DNA of 64,000 nt. Origin: Pelargonium x hortorum (lineage: Eukaryota > Streptophyta > Magnoliopsida > Geraniales > Geraniaceae). The first letter of the stretch is position 1. Every line of letters begins with the position of its first letter. The stretch spans positions 83,411-147,410 of the forward strand of contig JAYMTJ010000017.1 in assembly GCA_036897525.1 (NCBI GenBank), in the 5' to 3' direction. The notes beneath the pieces are model-generated. The model did no database searches. It saw only the letters and a list, made by a program, of their open reading frames with translations, and had not been told where the DNA came from. This document shows, piece after piece, positions 11,678-23,059 of the stretch. The translations under genes were made by a program, and so were the position numbers.

Positions 11678-12116
11678 TTTTCATTTCTGCCAGTATTTAA
11701 TAACCAGGTTTAGACTAAACCCCTTCAGAAATTACAATAAATATAAGGAAACTTATTTAGGTTATATAAACCCCGCTATCCTAAGGAGCTAGAAAGACCT
11801 TCCGAAAAGGAAACCTCTGACAAATCTTACTCTGATTAGAGAGCTGAACGGAAGCTTTTCCTATTTGTTCCCGGAGATCCTATAAAGTCAAATTTATCGA
11901 AGCACCCTCAAATTCTTGAATAACATAGTATTGCCTAAAGCGTTGACGTAAAAAAAAAAAAAGTACTTGCTTACAGGACTCTCAAATAAATAAAATGAAT
12001 TAACTTATTAAAATCAAAGACCTTGAAAACATCAAGAAAACAGCTTCCTTTTTACTTCTCCTCGATTAGCTCTTCTTTATAGCCCTTAAATACGGCTTTC
12101 TTAGAAGGAGTGTTTT

Positions 12117-12155
12117 GATAGTACATACCTTATGACCACCATCTACTTCATACTC
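12117..12155. repeat. ATACCTTATRACC repeat family, copy E
   Basis: GATAGTACATACC, TTATGACCACC and ACTTCATAC blocks align with the copies at 19432, 22840, 26610 and 30297. The shared signal is a TAGTACAT-like block followed by a TTATNNCCA-like block. Here it overlaps the end of the minus-strand Lys-rich copy. Confidence 0.5.
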
Positions 12156-12220
12156 TTACTCTGTATCTTGATACCTTTGTTATGAGCTATACTCCTCTTA
12201 TGGGTCTTGGTAGCTATGTC
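12143..12220 (-). pseudogene. Lys-rich repeat-family open frame fragment
   Basis: A 26-codon frame on the minus strand bounded by TAA and TAG. It includes A-T-K-T-H-K-R-S-I-A and N-K-G-I-K-I-Q-S-K-S-M-K. Upstream on the same strand (to about 12345) further family-like blocks (S-S-T-G-G-S-I-K-T-K-T) occur in another frame, so the copy is frameshifted. The plus strand is correspondingly C/T-rich. Confidence 0.35.
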
Positions 12221-12399
12221 TTAGTCTTTATACTACCTCCTGTACTACTCTTTATAGGTCCTTGTATTAGGAGCTAAAGTAATCTGTCTACTCGTACTAG
12301 CTGCACTCTTCCTATGCTTCTTTGTACAGATTGTCTTACTCTTTCTTTTGTTAGGAGTTAGAGTCCTTTCCTATCTATTGTATTTGTTATTTTATTTTA

Positions 12400-15345
12400 G
12401 TTGTATAAGTAATTACGGATATTACCTCTTTCTTATAGAAGGATAGAAGAAATAATAGAGATAATAATTCAATTCTATTAGTGTTCTAGATATTTATAGG
12501 GTAGTATATAAGCCAGAAGATTTCTAGTTAAGATTAGAATCCCCCTTTTAAGTTAAGTTTTACTCGCGAGTTTTGACTTAGGCAATTTGCAAATCGATTG
12601 TAAGGCCTTTATCGTGACTTATTTTAGGCATTTGAGTACCTTTGGGCAAGGGATATACATTGTTTTCTTCCTTAGCCAAGACTCAGGTATTCTAACCTAT
12701 CCCTTATTTGACTAGACTTGGGCACTACTTGTTGCACGAAAACCCTAATATTCCGAGATCGAAAACATTAGATTTACCCCCACCTTAACTATAGTTGAGA
12801 GCTATTTATGTGTAAGATATGCCAGCGATTTCAAATTTCTCTTGCTGGCGCTATAAAGAAATTTCCTCTGGGATTGAAAGTGAGAGTAAGATGGATCCTG
12901 CTATATAGTCTTAACAAATTCGCAGGGCTTGTTTACCTTAAGAGGAAGCCCCTGTAAATGTCAAATTATTCCTCTTTGTGAAAAGACTCCTTATCCTTAG
13001 AAGAAAATAGGTACGGGACACCAGTACTGTAATAGTAAAAAACCCTCCTGTAAGCGATCCCAACAGGAAAAGTACACCAAAACAACCTGACTCCTCCCAA
13101 AGTTCTAAAGAATATAACATAATTTCTATTTTAAGTCTTTATACAATTACTTTATTATTATTATATAATTCCGTGAAAAGGACCCTTGGGAAATTGGCAG
13201 CGTACTAAGTTTCTCTTTATTTTATTCCACTAGGGACCTCTTAAATAGGTCGCATTTTTTTTATCAACTTATAAAACTGGGGCACAGTATTCTAAAAAAA
13301 CATAGCCCTACACGACACGAGCATCCTATCCTATAAGGATTGGTGCAAATAAAATACTCGAGAAAGTACTTTCTTTGAGAGGTTTGCCAAAAAGAGCTGA
13401 GAAACTTAATTATCTATTTTGTAATTACTAGCTTACAGGGTGGGTTCCCTTGCGTAAAAGATGAAGATAGGATCCTGCTATAATACGAAGAACTTAAGGG
13501 TAATACTTGGAAATTCAAAGGTTGACAATTGTTAATAATTAAATGAGAAAATAGAGCTATAGCTGATAAAAAGTTAATAGGAATTTCTATATTTATTGTA
13601 TATAAGACTTCTATGAGGTTCAAGCTTTACTTTAGAAATTTCTTGTCAGCAGTATTTCCAGTGCCATGCAAACTGGCAGATCCTTATGTTCTAATTATAT
13701 AAAGAAGTCCTTATGTAAGGGGAACCCGATATGGTAGCACAGGATTTGTTTCTTAATACGGAGTCAAGTTTAACTAATAAGAGTTGCAGATTTAGACATT
13801 AGTAACCTCTAATTTCTTGTTCTTTCCATTAGGACCTCAATGCTACAAATGAATCCTAGTAGCTAGTATTGATATTATCTAAAACTAAAACCATGCAAAT
13901 ATTTCTTTTCTTCAGTACTTTGAACTACTATTCCTTACCACCCCCAAACGCCAGACTGACTTCTCAAAGAGCTAAAATACAGATAAACCAGAACCTTAAA
14001 AGCCCAAACAGGAAAGTTTTTTTTAGCACTTAAACTTGCACCTATCCCCTCTACCACGTAAGTTAGTGCACTTGGCCTAAGAAGAAGATACTGGTATAGA
14101 GTATAGGTCTGAGTAAGAGAGGATAGGCAAGAGGGTATCGCTATGAAACATAAGAAAGTCAATAGGTGTAACAAAGTAGGAAGGGTTGGCATCTAAGTTA
14201 CTCTTGGGTATATTTGAGGAATCCTGTGCTTTAGGGATTTTACTAGAATTTTCAAGTAATACACGATATCGCGAATCTTTTATAAATATAAACGGATCAA
14301 GTTTAGGACATCCTAGCCGGTTAGAAGTGCATTCTAGGTGCAGTCAAAAAGGGAAAGAGTGGTCACGATTAAAGCCTCTTCTCTAGTTTGTTTAATACAT
14401 GCAAAGTCAAAGCTCGAAGGTTGAAGACCCCCTTTTTATTTTTTTATTTATATTCATATAGTAAAAAATTCTGGTATCTGTGCAACAGTATAACTTTCGA
14501 ATTATAAATTGTATGAGACCGAATATTATAATAGTAATTTCTATTTTATATACTCCAATAGCCGCAATATAAATTTGTTTCAAATAGCAGAGTAGCCTCT
14601 ATGTCTTACCCTATTTAAATTGAAATTAAAAGGGTTTGAACTTTCTTGTCATAAGTATAAAAGACTTCCCGGTTTATAGATCCCCTAAATAGAATAATAC
14701 AATAGAACTGCTTTAGTTCTAAAACTTCCCATGATTCTAGAGGAGAGACAAGAGCTAACTTTGGATAAATTGTAGAGCCTCCGTTTTATAATTCAATTCC
14801 TGTGTGTATTCTTGATTAGAGCTGCAGTGCAGTTAGGACTTGCAGGAACAAATACAGGGAGATCTCCATGAAGTCTTTTTTTTGACCGGCGCTATTATTC
14901 CCTTAATAGAATTTTAGAACCAAATAATTAAGAAATGCGTTTCTTTTCCTAAATAACAACGAGGTAAACAAAGTCTGGCTCTTGAAAGCTCATTTATGCC
15001 TTATAGGGTTTATAGTATACAAGATAGTACATTATTTATACCAACATAGACTTACTTCCTGTCATACTTTAACTTTCATACTAAAATTCTTAATACCTAA
15101 GATCTTTATATACCTTAAGTAAACTTTTTTTAAGACTAAAGTAGGACTATTCACACGACTTGAACCAAGTACATTTAGAAAGTAGAAAGACCAATCTCGG
15201 ATTAAAAAAACGTTAGGGTACCCTCTACCCGAGGTGGTCAACCTTAAAACCTACTTTATTTTCTTGTAGATGAAGGGACCTCATTAACCTCTAGACAGCT
15301 TTTTAGAAACATAAAGATAGAATAGAGGGATTAACAAATAAATAA
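12400..15345. other. Gene-free spacer with small hairpins
   Basis: No recognisable gene. A hairpin at 12821-12849 (GCCAGC/GCTGGC, 17-base loop) is the clearest structure. The minus-strand frame at 13935-14192 and the plus frame at 14186-14386 have no recognisable motifs and fit chance. Confidence 0.55.
12821..12849. repeat. Hairpin, GCCAGC/GCTGGC
   Basis: A 6-bp stem extended weakly by flanking TAT/ATA, with a T-rich 17-base loop. There is no adjacent gene. Confidence 0.55.
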
Positions 15346-15350
15346 TAGGA

Positions 15351-15395
15351 TGGAGAATAGAACCTGTAAGCATCAGAAGATACTCCGGTAGGTCG
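15351..15395 (-). repeat. tRNA 3'-half-like motif
   Basis: On the minus strand, CCGGAGTATCTTCTGATGC is followed by TTACAGGTTCTATTCTCC. It aligns with the copy at 23501-23548, which also begins CCGGAGTA and ends ACAGGTTCTAATCTC. It looks like the distal half of a tRNA without a matching 5' half. Confidence 0.4.
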
Positions 15396-15404
15396 CCTGT
15401 ATAT

Positions 15405-15951
15405 AATAAGAGACTAAGATGACTCACCGGACGCACTCCAGCAGGAGACTCCTTCCTAACCTAACTTAAACGGGGTAAGGAGTAAGTACTAGAAGCCTTT
15501 TCTCTTGCATAGCTCTGAAAGCCGTGTTGCTTTATTTCCGATTTGCTAACTTGAATTTAATTGACTAAGACTTTCTACACTACTAACGAGAAACTAAAAA
15601 AGAGACCATCTACAAAAGAAGTAGTTGCCACCCTGTCTTCCTTCCTCTGTTTCAGGAATAGTATATATGCTGCAAGGAAGAGAATGAACTGTAAATGCGA
15701 TTCTAACCAACGTCATCTGATCAGAAGGGCTTGTGCTCTGCCGGATAAAAGATTTAGAAAAAAGGAGGAGCTTTTCGGGGTAGCTGGGAGTTGCTGTAGA
15801 AGGGGATTCCCGGAGGCAGTCTTTCCTTTCTATTCATGGAAGAGGTGGAAGATCGGTAAGGAAGGAGAGGGTCTTTCTTCTATATCCATATTAGTATCTA
15901 TATAAGGAATTAGAAAGATACTCTATTCTTTATTTTGTTTTGCTGGGATAG
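15405..15951. other. Spacer containing a 114-codon frame of doubtful reality
   Basis: The plus-strand frame 15561-15905 is the longest in the window. It starts at TTG, is Lys/Arg/Ser-rich, has six Cys, no recognisable domain and no upstream ribosome binding site. One or a few frames of this length are expected by chance in 64 kb at this composition. I do not call it a gene, but it is the first one to search. Confidence 0.4.
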
Positions 15952-16056
15952 AGATAGATTTCGAACCTGTGTACAGTACATTACTTCGGTGATTTACTTT
16001 TCGATGTCATAAGTTAAGAGACACTCTGAATCATCTACCAAATAGTTTAGAGAGTG
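15952..16056 (-). pseudogene. Class II tRNA-like relic
   Basis: On the minus strand there is a D-loop-like TTTGGTAGA with the G-G pair and flanking A residues. It is followed by a 5-bp stem GTGTC/GACAT around an 11-base loop containing CTTAAC, a variable region of about 30 bases, and a T arm ACAGG-TTCGAAA-TCTAT with four of five pairs. The order and long variable region suggest a Leu/Ser-type tRNA. The anticodon loop is too long, the D stem does not pair properly and no acceptor stem forms. Relic at best. Confidence 0.22.
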
Positions 16057-16276
16057 CTTGTATTAAATTAAATGGGTTTATTTCAAATTCCTTTATCTAA
16101 GTGATTTTAATCCTTACTTTTTTTTGAAAAGCCGTAGGTAGGCACCCTTTCCTAAAGCACCCTTCTTATTTTTATTTCGATGTACCCGCTATGTAATAGG
16201 CAACCTCGCAAAGGGGGCCAGAGACTCCATAAAAAGAAGTAAAGGGGAATCCATATATACTATACTACTAGAAAAC

Positions 16277-16295
16277 GCATGAGTTCAAGTCACGT
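16277..16295 (+). repeat. tRNA 3'-half-like motif, short
   Basis: GCATGAGTTCAAGTCACGT is a short match to the ATGAGTTCAAGTCCC motif of 9202 and 22469. Isolated fragment. Confidence 0.35.
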
Positions 16296-16299
16296 AGTA

Positions 16300-19081
16300 T
16301 ACAAATAAGACAGGACCCCCCTCCCCCTTGTATTACAAGAACTTGTAATTACAATTTTCTTTTGATCAAATTTTGACAGATCTGATAGCAAATTCTTATT
16401 GACTTCTTTCTCTATCATACCTATCTCAACCTCTCTTTTATTTTAGCTAGGATAGGTCCAACTGTCTTTATTCCTAACCCAGAAGCCGAAACTATACCTC
16501 TCTTAGATTTAGAGGACTTTCCTTTGAAAACTTCTCCCGAGTTGCCTTTGAGTTTTCTCTTGTAAAACCCCTTATTATGATTTGAAACCGTTCTTATTTT
16601 ACTTGAATTCTAAAAAACTATTCAGTAGCTATACTTTATTTCCTTTAAGTGGATTTCCTTACTACTTAACTTTTTAAAACTTTTCTTTTACTTCATTACT
16701 AGAAACAAATAGAAATGCAGCTAACTGAGGAAATAGCCCCCCCTTATTTTTTCTTTCTAATTCCTATATGCCTAGACTAGAGGTATGCTCGATTAGTAAG
16801 GCTGGGAATAGGAGGCTCGAAAAGGCTCTATTTAAGTGATTAGGGCTCTCCTTTTGTAGTAGATTTGTAATATATAACCCTCATTCGTACAGCGGAAGGT
16901 GCGTCTAATTTGAAAGATAAGTAGTAAGAATTGACCTCACTTAATATCCAATGAATTCGCAGGTAAAAGACCCTTTTCTAATAAATAAGCCTCTTTATTT
17001 AACAAACAAGCCTTTCCTTATTCCAAAGTTTAGCGTAGTAGTACACCCAGCTGTACGTATATACAAGAACTCCTGAAAAGAGAAGCGCTTTTCTAGTCTA
17101 GTTGTTTATCGTGGTAAGTGAGAGGTTCTAACTTAGTAAACCGCAAAAAACTACCCTATCTTTCCATATACCATGGGGGTTCTCGTATTACAGTATCCGT
17201 GTAAAGGTTTTTGTTTAATTGGTTAGGCTCTCCCAAGATAATTGGCAGAATGCAGAATATAGTACAGCTAACTTGGAAGACGAATAGATAATCAATTTTG
17301 TGTCTTTATCTAAAAACACGTATACAAGAATTCCTCACCTCAAATGTTAACAGGAATAGAAATTCATTTAGAGTCAATTGTTATGGCTAGCTTATTGAGA
17401 AGAGGTCAAGTTCCTAGTAATACATATTATAAGTAACTCATTGAGTAGGGTCTTCCAGTTTTTTGTTAACCAATTTCTTTTTTGCTTCATTTTAAATAAG
17501 TTGAGTCAGTAATCCTTATAGCTTAAGCGGAGTTCTTATTACTAAAGTACTCAGAATAAAAGAAATCTTGTAAATAGTATGCTAAATTACCTAATTTCTC
17601 TCCTAAAAAAGGATCCGTAATTCAAATTAGTTAAGCACCTGTCAAAGTCCCTGATGTCCTTGTTTCCAAGTTCTGTGGGAAGCCTTTTCTATAAGAAATA
17701 TCCTGATTTAAGCATTCATCACACAACTCAGCGGGGTATACTTGATAAAGTAATTTATACTAAGACTTTCACTCAGGTTAAATTATTAACTTTCTTCTCT
17801 CACTTCTAACTGACCGTGCCCTACTCAGCTCTCTAACTATAAGTAGCCGCCTTTTCTATCATCTATTATAAACGGGGTTCTCTAATTAATTCTTACTGCT
17901 GCTATTAAAAGGTTTCATTCTCATTGGAACATTAAGGGCAAGAATCTCCTTTTGGGTAGTATAAATTCCAAACTAAGGATACTCTTCCAGGATCTCAGCT
18001 CTCTCTTTCAATTTATTGTCCAAGAGCTTTGAGTTTAGCTCTAACTTAATTAAAGGAAAGGACGTTTTGAATAAATACTTCGAAAAACTTCACGTGAAGA
18101 TCCTAATTCGGCAGAAAAAACGAGTCCTGACTTTTCTCAGTGAGAATCTACAGGCGATGTAATTAGAACTTAAGAAAGACCAAACAAATGGAGTAGGGAC
18201 TTACTTTGACGGATCAGAGAACAGGGTTTTCTACTACAAAAGGGCTGCCTTTTTGTTACGGTATTTCGCGGGAAACTAAAACAAGTCGACTTGAACCTAT
18301 AACTTTCGATGAATTGAGCTTTTGCGTTGTCCAGTCTCAACGGAAGTTTATATCTAATTTTCTGCAATATTTATATTTATTAGGTTTCATTTCAGTTAAA
18401 AGGATTAGTTCTTGAGATCTTTCTTAGGGATTCCTTATTTAATAAGTCATTTTGGCGATCTTTAGACTAGGTTACCTGAGCGCTTATGTAATACAAGGAG
18501 GCTTGGGAAACACTATATCCCATAACTTAAATTCCGAGCATGTTTAAAGAGACCCTTACTAACCGAACTGGATCAAGTTCTGTGTTTTAATTGTGGGAGG
18601 GAATTCCTACTACCAAACTAAATATATAAAGAAAAACCGCCCTTTGTTGTATAAAATAAAATTATAAAGCATTCTACTGCCAATCCAGGGTCCTTGTACT
18701 AAAATAGGAGGCATATTCTATTTATATAAGGAATAATAAACCACCAACTTGTAAAGCCCAGCAAAGACTGCACTCGAACCCAGGACTGTTCCTGGTTGAA
18801 TGGGTGATTGAACACTCGAAATAAGAAGGTTTAAGAAAGAGTTGTTAAAGGTAAGGGAACGAGAAAGAAACTGACTGTCTACTTGACTAGCTTTCAACTT
18901 CACTAACTTGGAAAATACCTAACCTAGCTATTCTCTTGTAAAAGCCGAGACTTGGTTATATCTCATTGGTTGAAACTTTACTGAAATTCTTAGAGCCTTT
19001 CAAATCAGCTATACCTATAACCCGGACTCTGTAGCTTATTAGGGTTCCCTGTACTTTGTAGCTTACTGTTAACCTTCTTAT
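16300..19081. other. Gene-free spacer
   Basis: Nothing recognisable except a perfect 12-base palindrome CTTCACGTGAAG at 18088-18099. The opposed frames at 18170-18367 (minus) and 18206-18415 (plus) overlap each other and have no motif. Confidence 0.55.
18088..18099. repeat. 12-base palindrome CTTCACGTGAAG
   Basis: Perfect self-complementary sequence without a loop. Isolated, no gene beside it. Confidence 0.65.
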
Positions 19082-19294
19082 TCATAAGCCTCTCTTAGAA
19101 GCTTGACTCGTACCTATTACTGGAATCTCTATCCTTTTAAAAGCTATATTCTCTATCTGTTGTATCTTACACTGTATCATAGCTTCTTTCTTACTCATAC
19201 CTGTACTTGCTTTCTTTAGAGAAAAGCCTAACTTGAGACCTCTCTTTCTAGACTCAATAGGATTCTTACTTAGAAAATCCCTATAGTTTAGTAT
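19082..19294 (-). pseudogene. Lys-rich repeat-family open frame, 70 codons
   Basis: The longest uninterrupted copy of the family on the minus strand: open from just after a TAG (19295-19297) to the TGA at 19082-19084. The only clear ATG is internal (19198, leaving 38 residues). It reads R-K-R-G-L-K early, K-K-A-S-T-G-M-S-K-K in the middle and Q-A-S-K-R-G-L at the end. The segment I-A-F-K-R-I-E-I matches I-A-M-T-K-I-E-I in the 24096 frame, also at DNA level (ATAGCT...GATAGAGAT). No start signal is visible, so it is a relic or an untranslated repeat. Confidence 0.35.
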
Positions 19295-19431
19295 CTATTA
19301 CTAAGAAAGACTTTTTGTAGAGATACCAAACGACTAATAAGGCACTTACTACTCCATATCTGGCTATATTAGATATATATATACTAACTGTATTACTAAC
19401 TTCGTGAGTTTAAAGGATATTTAGAGTCTAA

Positions 19432-19472
19432 TAGATAGTACATGAATACCTTATACCCACCAGCATAAACTT
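19432..19472. repeat. ATACCTTATRACC repeat family, copy D
   Basis: TAGATAGTACATGAATACC followed by TTATACCCACCAGC. It aligns closely with copy A at 22858 (TAGATAGAACATATATACG then TTATACCCAACAAC). Confidence 0.55.
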
Positions 19473-19723
19473 CTTACTGACTTGTTTGCTACTTATTTAC
19501 TTTAGAATCTTCTAATAAAGTAATAATAAAGAGAGCTTTCCTTTTTCTTGCGCATGTGCCTAACTTAATTACTAAGTTAAGAAACTCTAGAATCTCTTTT
19601 AGGGAATAATTAGGAAACACCGGAGCATAGTAAGGGTTTTTAAAAGGTTTCAGTTTTATTACAACCAGCCTTAAGATTTCAAGGAATTCTCTAACTAAGA
19701 AACCCTCTTAATTTCCTAAAGTA

Positions 19724-19739
19724 GGGGAGTTTGACAGGT
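19724..19739 (+). repeat. TAGGGGAGTTTGACAGG repeat, copy 1
   Basis: A block of 16-17 bases repeated at 24463-24479. The flanks differ. Confidence 0.6.
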
Positions 19740-20188
19740 CTGTTAAAGATTTTTTTTAATAAGTTTTTCAGGAGGGTTTGGGTCCTTTTTAGTTATTAGT
19801 AAGAAAAAAAAAAACGGGGCTCTTGCTAAGGTCTTGTTCTCCTACATTTGAATATCGGGTTTTTACAAGAGAAAGACCTTCAAAAGGCAGAAGCCAAGGA
19901 TCCTTTAAGCGTACTCTAGGATTTAGGACAGGTAAGTAACAAAAAGTTCTTCCACTCTACAACCTAATCAGGAATTTCTTAGAAGTGTTAGCTTAGCGGG
20001 TGCCCTATATTAAATCTAAGTAAGGCATTTCCGTAGAGAAAGTTTTTCCGCCAGATAATTTTGGGACTTTCTTGTTTTTAGTAGTACGAGTTCCCTTCTT
20101 TTTGAGAAAGATTTGAAAGGTTTTACAAGATAAAGGTATTATGAGATATCGGATTTTAGAGAGAAATTAAGGCTCAGATTTCTGCTTT

Positions 20189-20240
20189 GCAGTATGTAAA
20201 TACCCTTGATATCACAAGTTTTCAATTCTTAACTTTTAGG
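20189..20240 (+). repeat. Diverged dispersed repeat 2, copy B
   Basis: Partner of 7805-7857: AGTATGTAAA, CCTTGATATCACAAGTTTTC and AATTCTTAACT occur in the same order and nearly the same spacing. Confidence 0.75.
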
Positions 20241-20634
20241 TCAACCTTAACTAAACTATAGTAGGAGCTCGTAGAAATGATTGCGTTTTTTTATTAGAGT
20301 GTTTTCCAAGTACAGCGAGTTTTTAATGACCAAGGTTATAAACCTGAGTATAACTAAGTCAGGAGGATGCCTTTAGAATCCTTAGGAGAAGCTTTTCGGA
20401 AGAGTTCTTAGCAGGCAAGGTCAAGCCAAAGTCATTTGTACGGGTATAAGTACAAGAATATATAGAACTCAAAGTTGTTTTCTTGTCTTTCTGAGCCAGT
20501 TTATAAGTAAAAAGGAAGGCACTTACAGGTACTTTTGTGGTTATAGGCTAGGGTTTCCTACTATTTTGAAGTCTGTGCCTATATCCTTAACAAGTCTTTC
20601 AAAGCAGAGAAATACGGGTAAGAGTTAGGATTTT

Positions 20635-20700
20635 TAGAGTCTTTTGGATCAAGGAAATGGGGTAATTACGAGTTCGACTAGACTAAGGGGTTGGGAATTC
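20635..20700 (+). repeat. Diverged dispersed repeat 3, copy A
   Basis: TCTTTTGGATCAA, then GTAATTACGAGTTCGACTAG, then GGTTGGGAATTCT. The same series, slightly shorter, is at 24060-24111. This copy runs straight into dispersed repeat 1 copy B. Confidence 0.75.
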
Positions 20701-20798
20701 TAAATAAAAGAGGAAGTCTATGTCTCGATTATTCCCTTGTCAATATCTAGTCCAGAAATAGATTCTATCAGAATTCTAATAAAGGAGAGGTTTTCTCT
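20701..20798 (+). repeat. Diverged dispersed repeat 1, copy B
   Basis: Partner of 7046-7134: TAAATAAAAGAGGAAGTCT at the start and TATCAGAATTC/TAATAAAGGAGAGG near the end. Confidence 0.75.
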
Positions 20799-20839
20799 GT
20801 TTAAAAGGACCCGTAAAGTGTTTAAGAAGTAACTCGTTG

Positions 20840-20965
20840 TTATAAGGTATCCAAGGAACATAGCTCTACGGAAAGTAAGAAGTCAATCAGAGTTGTATAA
20901 GGTATAGGTACGAGTAAGAAACAAAGCAAGTTGTTGGTTAATAACAGGGGTAAGATGAAAGCTAC
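20840..20965 (+). repeat. Lys-rich repeat-family region with TATAAGGTAT blocks
   Basis: Purine-rich stretch with two TATAAGGTAT-like blocks (20843 and 20901). These are the reverse complement of the ATACCTTATA blocks at 12.1 and 19.4 kb. Short Lys/Ser/Thr-coding pieces lie between them. This links the two repeat families as parts of one composite element. Confidence 0.3.
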
Positions 20966-21225
20966 AGGAATTCTTTCTTGCTTGTGTTCCTTGATTTGTA
21001 TTCGAAAGGTATTCAAGAGATCAAGATTTAAGTAAGTTGTTTCCTTGTTTACACGGAATACAGAACAGAGAAACTCCTTATCTTATACTACTAAGAATTT
21101 CCTTATTCATTAACAAATTCAATATTATTTCGCTCATTTATTCCCAGGTCTTGTAACATATTAAGAAAGTGAGGAAATGAAATTGAATACCTTCTTTATT
21201 TACTTATTTCCTTTTGTTCTACAGG

Positions 21226-21243
21226 ACAGGCAAGCTTGCTTGT
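21226..21243. repeat. HindIII-type palindrome, copy 1
   Basis: ACAGGCAAGCTTGCTTGT, core GCAAGCTTGC (10-base perfect palindrome). Several copies occur within 3.3 kb here, far more than expected for a fixed 10-mer in 64 kb. Confidence 0.7.
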
Positions 21244-21975
21244 GAAGACTTCTGCGTTTCCCTCCTTACTATAGACTCTAAACGGCTATTACTAGTTTCC
21301 CGGCAAGAGTCTTCTTTACTTTTTTAGGCTTTATGTTATCTATCTTTAGTAATAAGCCCTCCATTTATACAACTAATAAAAACTTTTTTCTTTTCTCTAG
21401 CACCTGTATATCCAACTACAGTAATGTAAAGGAAACCCGCTTCTATTCCTATCTTTTCTATTGCCAGAATTGCCTTTAAAGTCTCTCTTGTAAAATGGCT
21501 TACTTTACTAATCAACTACGCTACACTTTTCCTGTTATAATACCCTGGTTTACCCTACACTTTAAATGTCTAACAATGGAAACTTCTTACTTTCCTTAGA
21601 CCTTGTACTTCTTATTGTATTCCCTAACTCGAGATCCAGAGCTGCAGAAACAGAAAGAAGAATTCCTTTTACACCTTATAAGAAAAGCTCATACCCTTCT
21701 TTAAAACCCTTGCCATATCTAATGAAATACTAATAAATAAAAGAGAGTTCCTTTTAGAAACGTTAAAGAAAAGGGAATGCGTATTAAACCAAATAAGCCC
21801 AGAGTTCTTATCTAGAATCACTTCAAACTTGAGTTCATAGGTCTCGGTAAGGTGGAGTACTTTTTAGTCTTTTTGCGTTTGATTTCCTATGTTTATTCAG
21901 TATTTACCTTTTCAAAACTGCCTTGCTTGTCAAATTCCTGTGTCTAATTTAAGCTAACCTCTAAAAGGGAATCCT

Positions 21976-21992
21976 CAGGCAAGCTTGCTTGT
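21976..21992. repeat. HindIII-type palindrome, copy 2
   Basis: CAGGCAAGCTTGCTTGT, nearly identical to copy 1 over 17 bases, while the flanks are unrelated. This pattern suggests a dispersed short element. Confidence 0.7.
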
Positions 21993-22468
21993 TAATTTGT
22001 TTACCGGGTTTTCCGTATCTCCCCTAATTGAATTACTGCTTGTTTACGAGTTCCTACTTAGAATCCTGTATAACCACTCCTAAGACTTTGTTAAAGTTTA
22101 GTCCAATTTGCCTAATTGTTCGGGCTTACATAGACTTTCTTGGGCTCCCTGTCTTACTTTATAGATCTGGAACTGAAGAATTACTTTATAAGTATGAAAC
22201 TTACCTTGTGACTGACTACTTGAAAAACTGGATCCGAAAGAAGAAGAAAACCCTGCTACTATATATACTTTAGTTCTACTTCTTTTATTCCTTAACCTCT
22301 TGTCGGAATAGGGAAACCTAGAAACAAATGGAACAAGCTTTTACCCTTTAAACACTTACCAACACAACTGAAAAAGACCTGCTTTTTTACAAAACCTAGT
22401 CTTATTAGCTAGACCTATACTCTTATACATACCCACTTTCTTATTTATTCCTCAAGGCCTTTAACTAG

Positions 22469-22504
22469 AAGACAAATACAGGAATACATGAGTTCAAGTC
22501 CCGT
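22469..22504 (+). repeat. tRNA 3'-half-like motif (ATGAGTTCAAGTCCC type)
   Basis: GAAGACAAATACAGG runs into AATACATGAGTTCAAGTCCC. Partner of the minus-strand copy at 9202-9231. The T-loop-like TTCAAGT is flanked by poor stems, so it is a relic or a repeat that borrowed a tRNA end. Confidence 0.5.
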
Positions 22505-22549
22505 CAACGGCTTATACTGACTTCTTACTTTCCTCAGAGCTTTGGTTTT

Positions 22550-22645
22550 CCTACTCTTCTGTAACTGAGTTTTATTACCTTTCTTTGCTTTGTAGCCCAA
22601 CTCTTATCGTTGTTATGAGTTATTAGTTTCTTTTAGTATCTTATA
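22550..22645 (-). repeat. Lys-rich repeat-family fragment
   Basis: Minus-strand reading gives K-A-K-K-G-N-K-T-Q-L-Q-K-S-R-K-T-K-A-L-R, preceded by a stop within a few codons. It has the same composition and K-K-G block as the other copies but no start. Confidence 0.3.
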
Positions 22646-22652
22646 AGTATTC

Positions 22653-22671
22653 TATAGTTATAGTTATAGTA
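22653..22671. repeat. Hexamer repeat, TATAGT x3
   Basis: Three TATAGT units. Microsatellite-like. Confidence 0.7.
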
Positions 22672-22731
22672 ACACATTCCTATTATTAGTTATGTAATAA
22701 ACTATAATAGTTAGTGACAGTCTTACTTGTT

Positions 22732-22746
22732 CAAGCAAGCTCGCCT
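22732..22746. repeat. HindIII-type palindrome, variant copy
   Basis: CAAGCAAGCTCGCCT: the palindrome with one changed base (CTCG for CTTG), so it is no longer perfectly self-complementary. Consistent with decay of a dispersed element. Confidence 0.5.
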
Positions 22747-22827
22747 CATTGTCTATGTAGCTATTGGTACAGAGAGGGCTTCGCACCTAGGGAATATTGT
22801 AACAGTTACTATACCCAACCGCAGGCA

Positions 22828-22890
22828 TCCGGAGGCATGTTAATGCAAGTAGTATCTTAGATAGAACATATATACGTTATACCCAACAAC
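22828..22890. repeat. GGTTAATGCAAG repeat, copy A
   Basis: CCGGAGGCATG, TTAATGCAAGT, then ACATATATACGTTATACCCAAC. Copy B at 30286-30340 has GCGGAGGAAGG, TTAATGCAAGT and ACATACTTACGTTATAACCAAC. A third, weaker copy is at 26575-26640. Confidence 0.7.
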
Positions 22891-23059
22891 TCTTTATTAT
22901 CTGGAAAACCCCGGATACAAAGTAAGACAAAAGCAGCTTACTTATGAATGCCCCCTTGTTACTTATTATTCTATTACCTGCTCTAAATTCTAGAACCCAA
23001 ATCCAATAAACGAAAGATTTCTCTTGGACCAACGTCTACTCATAACTTGTTTCTTAATG

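Larger units (their letters stand above)
9885..12116. other. Gene-free spacer
   Basis: The only distinct items are the CCCATA hexamer run at 11164 and a three-unit ACTAT pentamer run near 11659. A 110-codon frame at 11460-11792 starts at TTG, has no recognisable domain and runs through the pentamer run. It fits chance and is not called. Confidence 0.55.

Noticed and set aside
11460-11792. 110-codon plus-strand frame
   Set aside because: TTG start, runs through a pentamer microsatellite, no domain; consistent with chance.
15561-15905. Longest open frame in the window (114 codons, plus)
   Set aside because: TTG start, no ribosome binding site, no recognisable motif, and a length expected about once or a few times by chance at this base composition.
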